DNA of 64,000 nucleotides from contig NZ_CABQJR010000005.1 in NCBI RefSeq assembly GCF_902464545.1, positions 1-64,000 on the forward strand, read 5' to 3'. Numbering within the stretch: position 1 is the first letter of the stretch; every line of letters begins with the position of its first letter. This stretch comes from an uncultured Senegalimassilia sp. (GTDB taxonomy: Bacteria; Actinomycetota; Coriobacteriia; Coriobacteriales; Eggerthellaceae). Positions 50,923 to 58,191 of this stretch are shown piece by piece. Both the position numbers and the translations under genes were made by a program. The notes beneath the pieces were generated by a model, which saw only the letters and a program-made list of their open reading frames with translations, did not search any database and was not told the origin of the DNA.

Positions 50923-52238
50923 TGAGCATGAAGCGTTTTCTATCCGGTGACGAGGCGTTCGCCGAGGGCGTGCGCCTGGCGCGGCCGCAGGTGATCTCGG
51001 CCTACCCCATCACGCCGCAGACCGTCGTGGTCGAACGCCTCTCCGAAATGGTCGAGGAAGGCCAGCTGGCGGCCGAGTACGTGCACGTCGAAAGCGAGCA
51101 TTCGGCCCTGTCGTGCGCCATCGGCGCGTCGGCCACGGGCGCGCGCACGTTCACGGCGACGTCGAGCCAGGGCTTGCTGTACATGGCAGAATGCCTGACC
51201 TATGCTGCAGGCGGCCGCTTCCCCATCGTCATGATGAACGCGAACCGCGCGACCGCGCTGCCGTGGAATATCTACGGCGACCAGCGCGACAGCCTAGCGC
51301 TTCTGGACCACGGCTGGGTGCAGGCATACGCGCAGGACAACCAGGAGGCGCTCGACCTGGCGCTCATGGCCTATGCCGTAGCCGAGGACCCTGAGGTCCG
51401 CACGCCGTTCATGGTGAACTTGGACGGTTTTGCGCTCACGCATACCTACGAAAGCGTGGATATTCCCGACCAGGAGCAAGCCGACGCGTTCCTGCCGCCC
51501 TACGACGGCGCAGGCAACCGCTTCGACTTCGCAAACCCCGTCAACATCGGCTACTCGGCGGGCCCGGAGTTCAACCGCTACTTCAAGCGCTCGGCTCACG
51601 AGGGTATGCTGGCCGCCGCCGACGCCGTGGAGCGCGTCGAAGCGCGCTTCGCCGAGGTGTTCGGCAGGAGCTATCCGGGCCTGATCGAGGCCGTGAACTG
51701 CGACAATGCCGAAATCGTGCTGGTCACGCTGGGCTCCATCGCCGGCCTGGCGCGCGAGCGCGTGGCGAAGCTGCGCGCGCAGGGCGTGAAAGCGGGCCTG
51801 GTGCGCATCCGGTACATGCGCCCGTTCCCCGCGCGGCAGATCGTGGAGGCGCTGGCGAACGCGACAGCCGTCGGCGTGCTGGAGAAGGACGTCAGCTTCG
51901 GCGCGGAAGGCACGGTCATGACCAACGTGTGCTCCGCACTGCAGCAGGCGGGCAACGCCGTGCCGGTGGTGAACTTCGTGGGCGGCCTTGGCGGCGACGA
52001 TATCACGCAGGCCCAGATGAGGGGCATGTTCGAAGTGCTGGAGCAGATCGCCGCCGGGCGCATCGCGCCCGAGGATTGCCCGCGCGTGGGCTTTTTGGGC
52101 GTCGACTCCGTTGCCGACGAGTTCGGCAACCCGTGCTGCGAAGGTTGCGGCGACGCCGGGGCCGTTGCCATTGCCGGCGGCGACCCTAAAGGCGTGCGCG
52201 ACGGTGCGTGCGCAACCGATGCGGAAGGAGGCCGATAG
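50922..52238 (+). CDS. 2-oxoacid:ferredoxin oxidoreductase, alpha subunit
   Basis: A 438-residue alpha subunit, beginning SMKRFLSGDEAFAEG. ISAYPITPQTVVVERLSEMV, EHSALSCAIGASATGARTFT, ANRATALPWNIYGDQRDS and the C-terminal MRPFPARQIVEAL are family landmarks. It starts with an ATG overlapping the preceding stop (GTGATG) with AAGGAGG 4 bases upstream. The last 60 residues add a Cys-rich tail (CCEGCGDAG) that I do not recognise from the family. With the fused gamma-delta and beta subunits it forms one enzyme. Confidence 0.87.
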   Translation: MSMKRFLSGDEAFAEGVRLARPQVISAYPITPQTVVVERLSEMVEEGQLAAEYVHVESEHSALSCAIGASATGARTFTATSSQGLLYMAECLTYAAGGRFPIVMMNANRATALPWNIYGDQRDSLALLDHGWVQAYAQDNQEALDLALMAYAVAEDPEVRTPFMVNLDGFALTHTYESVDIPDQEQADAFLPPYDGAGNRFDFANPVNIGYSAGPEFNRYFKRSAHEGMLAAADAVERVEARFAEVFGRSYPGLIEAVNCDNAEIVLVTLGSIAGLARERVAKLRAQGVKAGLVRIRYMRPFPARQIVEALANATAVGVLEKDVSFGAEGTVMTNVCSALQQAGNAVPVVNFVGGLGGDDITQAQMRGMFEVLEQIAAGRIAPEDCPRVGFLGVDSVADEFGNPCCEGCGDAGAVAIAGGDPKGVRDGACATDAEGGR

Positions 52239-52240
52239 CC

Positions 52241-53161
52241 ATGGCTTTGAACGCGAAGACCCTGCCCGATGACGAGTTCTTCTTCGGGCACAAAGCCTGC
52301 GCCGGATGTGGCGGCTCGCTTGCCGTTCGCGCAGCGCTCAAGGTGCTCGGCCCGAACGCGGTAGCGGCGCTGCCGGCGGGCTGCATGAGCGCCGTCGGCT
52401 TCAACTTCCCGCAGCTCTCCTTCGCCAACAATGCGATGATCACGCCTTTTGCGGCAACGGCAAGCGTGCTCACCGGTATCGAGGCCGGTTTGCGGGCGCA
52501 GGGCATCAAGCCCGACGACTGCACCGTGGTGGGTTTCGCCGGCGATGGCGGCACCGCCGACATCGGCCTGCAGGCGCTTTCGGGCGCCATCGACCGCAAC
52601 GACGATGTGCTCTACATCTGCTACGACAACGAGGCGTACATGAACACGGGCATCCAGAAGAGCTCGCTGACGCCCTTCGGCGCGAAGACCACCACCACGC
52701 CGGCCGGGCGCAACGCGCACGGGTGCCTGACGCAGAAGAAGAACGTGTTCGAGATCGTGGCCGCGCACGGCATCCCCTATGCGGCCACCGCCAGCGTGGG
52801 GTATCTGCCCGACTTCCTGCGCAAGCTGGAACGCGCCCGTGACATCCGCGGCACGCGCTTCATCCACGTGATCGCGCCCTGCCCGACCGGCTGGGGCTGT
52901 CCCGAGGCCGATATGGTGGACGTGGCGCGCGACATCGTGGATTGCGGCCTGTGGTATCTGGCCGAATACGAAGGACCCCAGCTCAGCGGCGTGCCGGGCG
53001 GGCAGTTCAAGCTCAGCAGGAACCCGCGGGAGTTCGCCAGCGTTGAGGCATATCTGCGACGCCAAGGCAGATTCCGCGCGCTCACCGACGACGAAATCGC
53101 CCAGGTGGAAGCCGGCCGCGACGCAAAATGGGAGAAGATCCGCCGCGATTGGACGGCGTAA
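52241..53161 (+). CDS. 2-oxoacid:ferredoxin oxidoreductase, beta subunit
   Basis: A 306-residue thiamine-diphosphate subunit. GHKACAGCGGSLAVRAAL begins the protein and provides part of a cluster site; FAGDGGTADIG and YDNEAYMNTGIQKSS hold the Mg-thiamine diphosphate site. PCPTGWGCP contributes the last cysteine. ATG 52241 follows AAGGAGG. It completes the operon; substrate could be pyruvate or an aryl-pyruvate, and the neighbouring PaaK-like ligase favours the latter. Confidence 0.88.
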   Translation: MALNAKTLPDDEFFFGHKACAGCGGSLAVRAALKVLGPNAVAALPAGCMSAVGFNFPQLSFANNAMITPFAATASVLTGIEAGLRAQGIKPDDCTVVGFAGDGGTADIGLQALSGAIDRNDDVLYICYDNEAYMNTGIQKSSLTPFGAKTTTTPAGRNAHGCLTQKKNVFEIVAAHGIPYAATASVGYLPDFLRKLERARDIRGTRFIHVIAPCPTGWGCPEADMVDVARDIVDCGLWYLAEYEGPQLSGVPGGQFKLSRNPREFASVEAYLRRQGRFRALTDDEIAQVEAGRDAKWEKIRRDWTA

Positions 53162-53324
53162 CGCGAGGATGCGCGACGAAGCGACGGCACGACGCAACGG
53201 CTGAGATTCGCGAATAAGTTACCGCCATAGGGCCATCCTCCCGGCGGCGTTTCTTTCGCCCGCAAAAACCGCCTCGCCACCGCCCAGCGGGCGATTTGCT
53301 CGCCCGTAAACCCCAACAGAAACG

Positions 53325-53352
53325 GAAACCGGCGCTCAAGGGCGCCGGTTTC
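53325..53352. terminator. Hairpin between convergent operons
   Basis: GAAACCGGCGC / GCGCCGGTTTC (11 bp) around TCAAGG, between the oxidoreductase beta gene and the universal stress gene. A second smaller dyad CGGGCGA / TCGCCCG lies at 53288-53306. Confidence 0.6.
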
Positions 53353-53406
53353 GTATGGGGGGATGCCGCCAAGGGGAGATGCGACATCGGATATGTTGCG
53401 GAGCGC

Positions 53407-54264
53407 TTATGCCTGAGGGACGATGATGGTCGGCACCTTCAGGTTCAAAAGCACGCTGTGAGTGACGCTGCCGAACAGCGTGCGACCCAGCGCATTGCGC
53501 GAGTTGGTGCCCATGACCAGCATGGATGCTTCCTTACCGGCTTCGATAAGGGCACGGGAGGGCGAGGAATCCTCAACAGTGCGGCCCGTGGCCTGCAGCG
53601 CCGGGTACTCGAAGGCAAGTCGGCCGAGCTGGCGGTCAAGCTCGATCTGACGCTGCTCGCCGACGGGGGCGAGGCCGCCGCCCATGGATTCCGCGGTGCG
53701 CTCAAGCCATGCGGGAACGCCCCAGGCGCTGATCAGCTCAAGCGGCTGCTGCGTGGCCACGGCCGCGCGTGCGGCGAAGTCGATGGCGCGGGCGCTGATC
53801 GCCTCGTCGGGGCCGACGCCCACGACGACCCCGGTACCCTGCTGCTTCGCATCCCAATCCGCGGGCACCACGACGGTGGGGACGCTGGTGGACACGGAAA
53901 CGCGCAGGCCCTTCGCGCCGCCGATGGTTTCGCCGATGGTGTGGCCGTGGTGGCTGCCCAACACGATCAGGTCGTGCATGGCCGCGGAATCGGCGAGCAC
54001 GCCGACGATGTCGCCGACGGAGACGCTTGCCTGGATGCGCATGTCGGGATAGCTTTCCAAGGCTGCTTGGCGCTTCTTCTCGAGCGCGGCGGTCACGGTT
54101 TCGGTGATGGTTTCGACGCCTACTCCGGCTTTGTTGGCGATCGCTTCATCGATGACCGCCAGCATGTGGACGTCGTAACCGACCACGCGAGCGAATCGCA
54201 CCGCCCAATCAAGGGCGCGACGCCCGCGATCGCTGCCGTCAATGCCTACCAAAATGCTTCCCAT
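53407..54264 (-). CDS. Tandem-domain universal stress protein
   Basis: A 285-residue protein with two UspA repeats (about 1-140 and 145-285). The ATP-binding G2xG9x(S/T) pattern is seen as GSHHGHTIGETIGGAKGLRV in the first and GTNSRNALGRTLFGSVTHSV in the second. Usp proteins support survival under stress; those with the ATP motif bind nucleotide. GGAG lies before ATG 54264. It lies downstream of the phosphate transporter genes. Confidence 0.86.
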   Translation of the reverse strand: MGSILVGIDGSDRGRRALDWAVRFARVVGYDVHMLAVIDEAIANKAGVGVETITETVTAALEKKRQAALESYPDMRIQASVSVGDIVGVLADSAAMHDLIVLGSHHGHTIGETIGGAKGLRVSVSTSVPTVVVPADWDAKQQGTGVVVGVGPDEAISARAIDFAARAAVATQQPLELISAWGVPAWLERTAESMGGGLAPVGEQRQIELDRQLGRLAFEYPALQATGRTVEDSSPSRALIEAGKEASMLVMGTNSRNALGRTLFGSVTHSVLLNLKVPTIIVPQA

Positions 54265-54345
54265 TGCAACTCCTAACGAAGTGATCGCATTCGGATATCG
54301 GTCAGAAGATAATACCCGCCAAAAGCACCCAACTGCAAACGTTGA

Positions 54346-54576
54346 TTAGTGGAACATCGGAATCATGAGCCAAAGGGCGAATAAAACGATCGAGACGCAG
54401 GCGGTGAAGCAGATAACGGAGACTACACGATGCAGCAGATGAGCGTTGCCCTGGGCGTCCACCGAGCCGTCGGCCCACATACGCAAACCCCATGCATACA
54501 GGACGCTGATAAGGCTCGCAACGCAAACCGCGGTGAATAGAACGGTGGCGAAGCTAATGATTTCAGTCGTGATCAT
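54346..54576 (-). CDS. Small two-helix membrane protein
   Basis: A 76-residue protein with two hydrophobic segments (ISFATVLFTAVCVASLISVL and VVSVICFTACVSIVLFALWL) and a short charged loop between. GGAAGG precedes ATG 54576. It lies 12 bp after the PiT stop and is likely co-transcribed; it may be a small accessory subunit of that transporter. No family known to me. Confidence 0.62.
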   Translation of the reverse strand: MITTEIISFATVLFTAVCVASLISVLYAWGLRMWADGSVDAQGNAHLLHRVVSVICFTACVSIVLFALWLMIPMFH

Positions 54577-54588
54577 GTTCTACCTTCC

Positions 54589-55758
54589 TTACGCAGCCTG
54601 AGCTTGAGGCTGAACCGTGCGAGCCTTTTCGGCGTTGATGCTCACCTCGTGGCTATCGTTGACGTTGCCGCTGTTGACCGGATTACGCTTCGAAAGGCGG
54701 AAGATGATCAACGCAACGCACACGGCGATGGCAACCGTTGCAACGGTGCCCCAGACGCCGGTTTTCGCCAGAGCGCAAGCAAGAGCACCGACGATGCTGG
54801 CCGCGGGGAAGGTAACCAACCAGGCGATCGCCATACGGCCGGCAACGCCCCAGTTGACCGGATTGCCCTTCTTGCCAAGACCGGTACCGATGATGGAGCC
54901 GGAACAAACCTGCGTGGTGGAAAGTGCGAAGCCAAGGTGGGACGACACCAGGATGGTGGTTGCGCTCGCAGCCTCGGCGGCGAAGCCCTGCGGGGTGCTG
55001 ATCTCGGTCAAGCCCTTGCCCAGCGTGCGGATGACGCGCCAACCACCCATATACGTGCCGGCAGCGATGGCGAGGCCGCAAATGGCGACGACCCAAAGCT
55101 CAGGACCGGAACCGGAAGGCTGAAGGCCCACGGCAATAAGCGTCAGCGTGATAATGCCCATGGTTTTCTGGGCGTCGTTAGTGCCGTGCGAAAGAGCCAC
55201 CAAGCAAGCGGTGACGGTCTGACCGTGACGGAAGCCGGACTCGACCTGTTTCTCGCTCATGTGCTTAACCACGGCGAAGATGATCTTGACCGCGCAGAAG
55301 GCCGCCAAACCGGCAACGACGGGAGACACCAGAGCAGGGACAAGGATCTTGGTGATCACGGCAGTGAAGTTCACGCCCTCAACGCCCGCGCCGATGATGA
55401 CGGCGCCGACCAGACCGCCGAACAACGCATGGCTGCTCGAGGAAGGAAGGCCTACCAGCCAGGTGAGCAGGTTCCAAATGATGGCACCGATCAAGCCCGC
55501 CAAGATGAACTCAGGCGCGATGGTGACAACTTGCTCGTTGATCAAACCACCGGAGATGGTCTTTGCGACCTCCACAGACAGAAACGCGCCGACGAGGTTC
55601 AGCGTACCTGCGGCGATAACAGCGGTTCTGGGCTTGAGCGCGCCCGTAGCGATGGACGTGGCCATTGCATTGGCCGTATCGTGGAAACCGTTCGTGAAGT
55701 CAAACGTCAAAGCGGTGACGATCACCAAGCCGACGATTACCAGCGTTGCCGGATCCAT
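54589..55758 (-). CDS. PiT-family inorganic phosphate transporter
   Basis: A 389-residue low-affinity H+ or metal-phosphate symporter. The two duplicated signature segments are present: FTNGFHDTANAMATSIATG near the N terminus and ALSHGTNDAQKTMGIITLT in the second half. About ten hydrophobic segments flank a short cytoplasmic loop. GGGAG precedes ATG 55758. It is divergent from the XRE-AlaA fusion, and a TGAAC/GTTCA array lies between, so it could share that control. Confidence 0.88.
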   Translation of the reverse strand: MDPATLVIVGLVIVTALTFDFTNGFHDTANAMATSIATGALKPRTAVIAAGTLNLVGAFLSVEVAKTISGGLINEQVVTIAPEFILAGLIGAIIWNLLTWLVGLPSSSSHALFGGLVGAVIIGAGVEGVNFTAVITKILVPALVSPVVAGLAAFCAVKIIFAVVKHMSEKQVESGFRHGQTVTACLVALSHGTNDAQKTMGIITLTLIAVGLQPSGSGPELWVVAICGLAIAAGTYMGGWRVIRTLGKGLTEISTPQGFAAEAASATTILVSSHLGFALSTTQVCSGSIIGTGLGKKGNPVNWGVAGRMAIAWLVTFPAASIVGALACALAKTGVWGTVATVAIAVCVALIIFRLSKRNPVNSGNVNDSHEVSINAEKARTVQPQAQAA

Positions 55759-55985
55759 TACTTTCGTTCTCCCTTCGAAAACCTCATTGCGTCGTTAAAA
55801 CATCGAACGTTTGAGAAGCTCTACCCCATATGAGAGCTTGATTCTCCCGAACGCATTTACTACGACGTTTCAAGGGCGCAGCACACCCTCGGCATGCAGA
55901 GAGAAAGTCTAGGGGCGATATGTAAAGCGACTGTAAGGCCGACTTCAGATGAGGGTAATGCTTTTGAGGAATCGGGGAGAAGAAG

Positions 55986-56234
55986 TGAACAGACCGCTAA
56001 TCGGAGAAAGTTCATTCTTGAACTTCAGGGGCTTTATGAAATTGAACACACGACTATGCGAACGTGCTACACTGCAAGAAATTGAACCTATGAACTCTGA
56101 ACTGCAATTGAGTGATAACTTCAGTTCATGGTTCAGTTTAAAGGTTCATGGACTGAGTTGTTCATACTTTGGTTCAATTTAAAGTTCAATTCTATATTGA
56201 ACTGAACTTTGAACCTATAGTTTGAACTTTGAAC
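55986..56234. promoter_or_regulatory. TGAAC/GTTCA array upstream of the XRE-AlaA fusion
   Basis: Eighteen TGAAC or GTTCA pentamers, counted in both orientations, lie within 249 bp; fewer than one is expected by chance. Starts: 55986, 56010, 56019, 56043, 56083, 56091, 56098, 56124, 56131, 56144, 56160, 56172, 56184, 56198, 56203, 56210, 56223, 56230. Several are 7 bp apart (TGAACTTTGAAC). The stretch is much more AT-rich than its flanks. It most likely binds the HTH domain encoded just downstream. Confidence 0.85.
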
Positions 56235-56246
56235 GAAAGGACCGGC

Positions 56247-57812
56247 ATGGATCAGAACGTGTTTGCCGAACAACTAAAGATTGCCATGGATGCCACCGGC
56301 ATGAAGCAGGCAGATTTGATCCATGCAGCACAAGAAGAAGGTCATAAACTCTGGAAAAGCCAGGTCAGCCAGTATGTTAGCGGCAAGACCATCCCCCGCC
56401 CCGATGTGATGCAGCTGCTTGCTGAACTATTGAACGTCACTCCTGAGTGGCTAGGCGGCGAAGAGTCTGCACCTATGACTCCTCCTGAGCATGAACCTTC
56501 TACACCTGAACCACTTGTTCATGAGGTTCAAAACGATTTTGAACCTTCCAATACTAATGAACCTGCTGTGTCTGATGATCAAGGGAGCGTACCTATGCGT
56601 CAGTTCAAGAAATCCTCGAAGCTTGATAACGTTCTGTACGATGTTCGTGGTCCGGTTGTGGACGAAGCTGCTCGCATGGAATCCCAAGGCATGCGCATTT
56701 TGAAATTGAACATCGGCAACCCTGCCCCGTTCGGGTTCCGCACGCCCGACGAGGTGGTTCAGGACATGCGCCATCAGCTTCCCGATTGCGAGGGCTACAG
56801 TGATTCGAAGGGCTTGTTCAGCGCGCGCAAGGCCATCATGCAATACTCTCAGATCAAGGGCCTTCCCAATGTGGATATGGACAGCATCTACACCGGCAAC
56901 GGCGTCAGCGAGCTCATTAACCTGTGCATGCAGGCGCTGCTCGACACCGGCGACGAGATCCTTATCCCCAGCCCCGACTACCCGCTGTGGACGGCTTGCG
57001 CCACCCTTGCCGGCGGCACGCCCGTTCACTACATCTGCGACGAGCAGGCTGAGTGGTATCCCGATATCGACGATATCGAGCGCAAGATCACGCCGCGCAC
57101 GAAGGCCATCGTCATCATCAACCCCAACAACCCCACCGGCGCGCTGTATCCGCGCGAGGTGCTGCAGCAGATCGTCGATGTGGCTCGCAAACATCAGCTG
57201 ATGATCCTGTCCGATGAGATTTACGACCGCTTGGTCATGGACGATCTTGAGCACGTCTCCATCGCAAGCCTTGCTCCTGACCTGTTCTGCATCACCTTCT
57301 CGGGTCTTTCGAAGTCGCACATGATTGCCGGCTATCGCATCGGCTGGATGGTGCTGTCCGGCGAGAAATACTGCGCGCAGGACTTCATCTTGGGCCTGAA
57401 CATGTTGTCGAATATGCGCTTGTGCTCCAACGTGCCGGCGCAGTCCATCGTCCAGACCGCTCTGTGGGGCCATCAGAGCGTGCGCAACTACGTGGTGCCC
57501 GGAGGCCGCGTCTGCGAGCAGCGCGATTACGTGTACAAGGCGCTCAACGACATCCCCGGCATCACCGCCGTCAAACCCCGTGCGGCTTTCTACATCTTCC
57601 CGAAGATCGATGTGAAGAAGTTCAACATCACCAACGACGAGCAGTTCGCGCTCGACCTGCTGCACGAGAAGAAGATCCTACTGGTTCCCGGCAAGGGCTT
57701 CAACTGGGGTTCGCCCGACCACTTCCGCGTGGTATACCTGCCGCGTATCGAGGTGCTCTCCGAAGCCATGAGCCAGCTCGGTGACTTCCTCTCGCACTAC
57801 CGCCAAGCGTAA
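56247..57812 (+). CDS. XRE-type HTH fused to AlaA-type aminotransferase
   Basis: A 521-residue fusion. Residues 1-70 are an XRE helix-turn-helix (AMDATGMKQADLIHAAQEEG, then WKSQVSQYVSGKTIPRPDVM). Residues 71-115 are a Pro/Glu-rich linker, and from Met117 the chain is a fold-type I aminotransferase: SSKLDNVLYDVRGPVVDEAA, LNIGNPAPFGFRTPDEV, GYSDSKGLFSARKAIMQ, YTGNGVSELI, PNNPTGALY, SGLSKSHMIAGYRIGWM (PLP Lys). That domain resembles E. coli AlaA from memory. GAAAGG precedes ATG 56247. AlaA has no DNA-binding part, so this combination points to a MocR-like regulator or a moonlighting enzyme. Linker and HTH coding sequence carry nine further TGAAC/GTTCA copies. Confidence 0.85.
   Translation: MDQNVFAEQLKIAMDATGMKQADLIHAAQEEGHKLWKSQVSQYVSGKTIPRPDVMQLLAELLNVTPEWLGGEESAPMTPPEHEPSTPEPLVHEVQNDFEPSNTNEPAVSDDQGSVPMRQFKKSSKLDNVLYDVRGPVVDEAARMESQGMRILKLNIGNPAPFGFRTPDEVVQDMRHQLPDCEGYSDSKGLFSARKAIMQYSQIKGLPNVDMDSIYTGNGVSELINLCMQALLDTGDEILIPSPDYPLWTACATLAGGTPVHYICDEQAEWYPDIDDIERKITPRTKAIVIINPNNPTGALYPREVLQQIVDVARKHQLMILSDEIYDRLVMDDLEHVSIASLAPDLFCITFSGLSKSHMIAGYRIGWMVLSGEKYCAQDFILGLNMLSNMRLCSNVPAQSIVQTALWGHQSVRNYVVPGGRVCEQRDYVYKALNDIPGITAVKPRAAFYIFPKIDVKKFNITNDEQFALDLLHEKKILLVPGKGFNWGSPDHFRVVYLPRIEVLSEAMSQLGDFLSHYRQA
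56423..56607. repeat. Continuation of the TGAAC/GTTCA array inside the coding sequence
   Basis: Nine copies (56423, 56431, 56493, 56508, 56518, 56527, 56541, 56559, 56603) fall in the HTH end and linker coding region. TGAACC encodes the repeated Glu-Pro pairs of the linker. Confidence 0.75.
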
Positions 57813-57827
57813 CGGGTTTGGAGACGC

Positions 57828-57858
57828 ACGTGAGCAGGGGGCAGTCCCCTGCTCACGT
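57828..57858 (+). terminator. Intrinsic terminator or repeat hairpin after the XRE-AlaA gene
   Basis: ACGTGAGCAGGGG / CCCCTGCTCACGT, 13 bp perfect stem with GCAGT loop, 15 bp after the stop. There is no strong T-run, so it may be a repeat-type hairpin. Confidence 0.6.
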
Positions 57859-57965
57859 ATCAGGGTCGTCCAACCGCTGCTGCGCGGTCGCCTACCGGCA
57901 TGACAGGAGTCTGTCCCGTCAAGCGCTTTTGAGGCGTTTAGAGATTTCAAAGCATTACTCATCAG

Positions 57966-58001
57966 ATATGGGAAGAGGGGCGCAAGCCCCTCCTCCCATA
58001 T
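57966..58001. repeat. Hairpin in the XRE-AlaA/RecQ intergenic region
   Basis: ATATGGGAAGAGGGG pairs with CCCCTCCTCCCATAT with one mismatch. It lies in the 379 bp between convergent genes; no other feature is supported there. Confidence 0.55.
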
Positions 58002-58191
58002 GGTGCCAAGCTATGCGTGGCCTTATTTCAGCTGATGCTGATGCGCGAAATGCACCTTGCTTCGACGCGGAGCCAATTCAAAGCAAGGCTGTTCTCACGG
58101 CAACAAGATATCTAGCTCTTGTCCCTTGCATTAGGGAATTTCAATACGGGCCTGTACCTTTCGCCCGCAAGCAACCGAATCGCGCCGCCGC

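Noticed and set aside
56010..56234. TGAAC array as a CRISPR
   Set aside because: Units are only 5 bp, in both orientations, irregularly spaced and without spacers of constant length; no cas gene is near.
56010..56234. TGAAC array as a plasmid-type iteron origin
   Set aside because: No replication initiator gene is nearby and the locus is otherwise chromosomal. The HTH gene beside it gives a simpler explanation.
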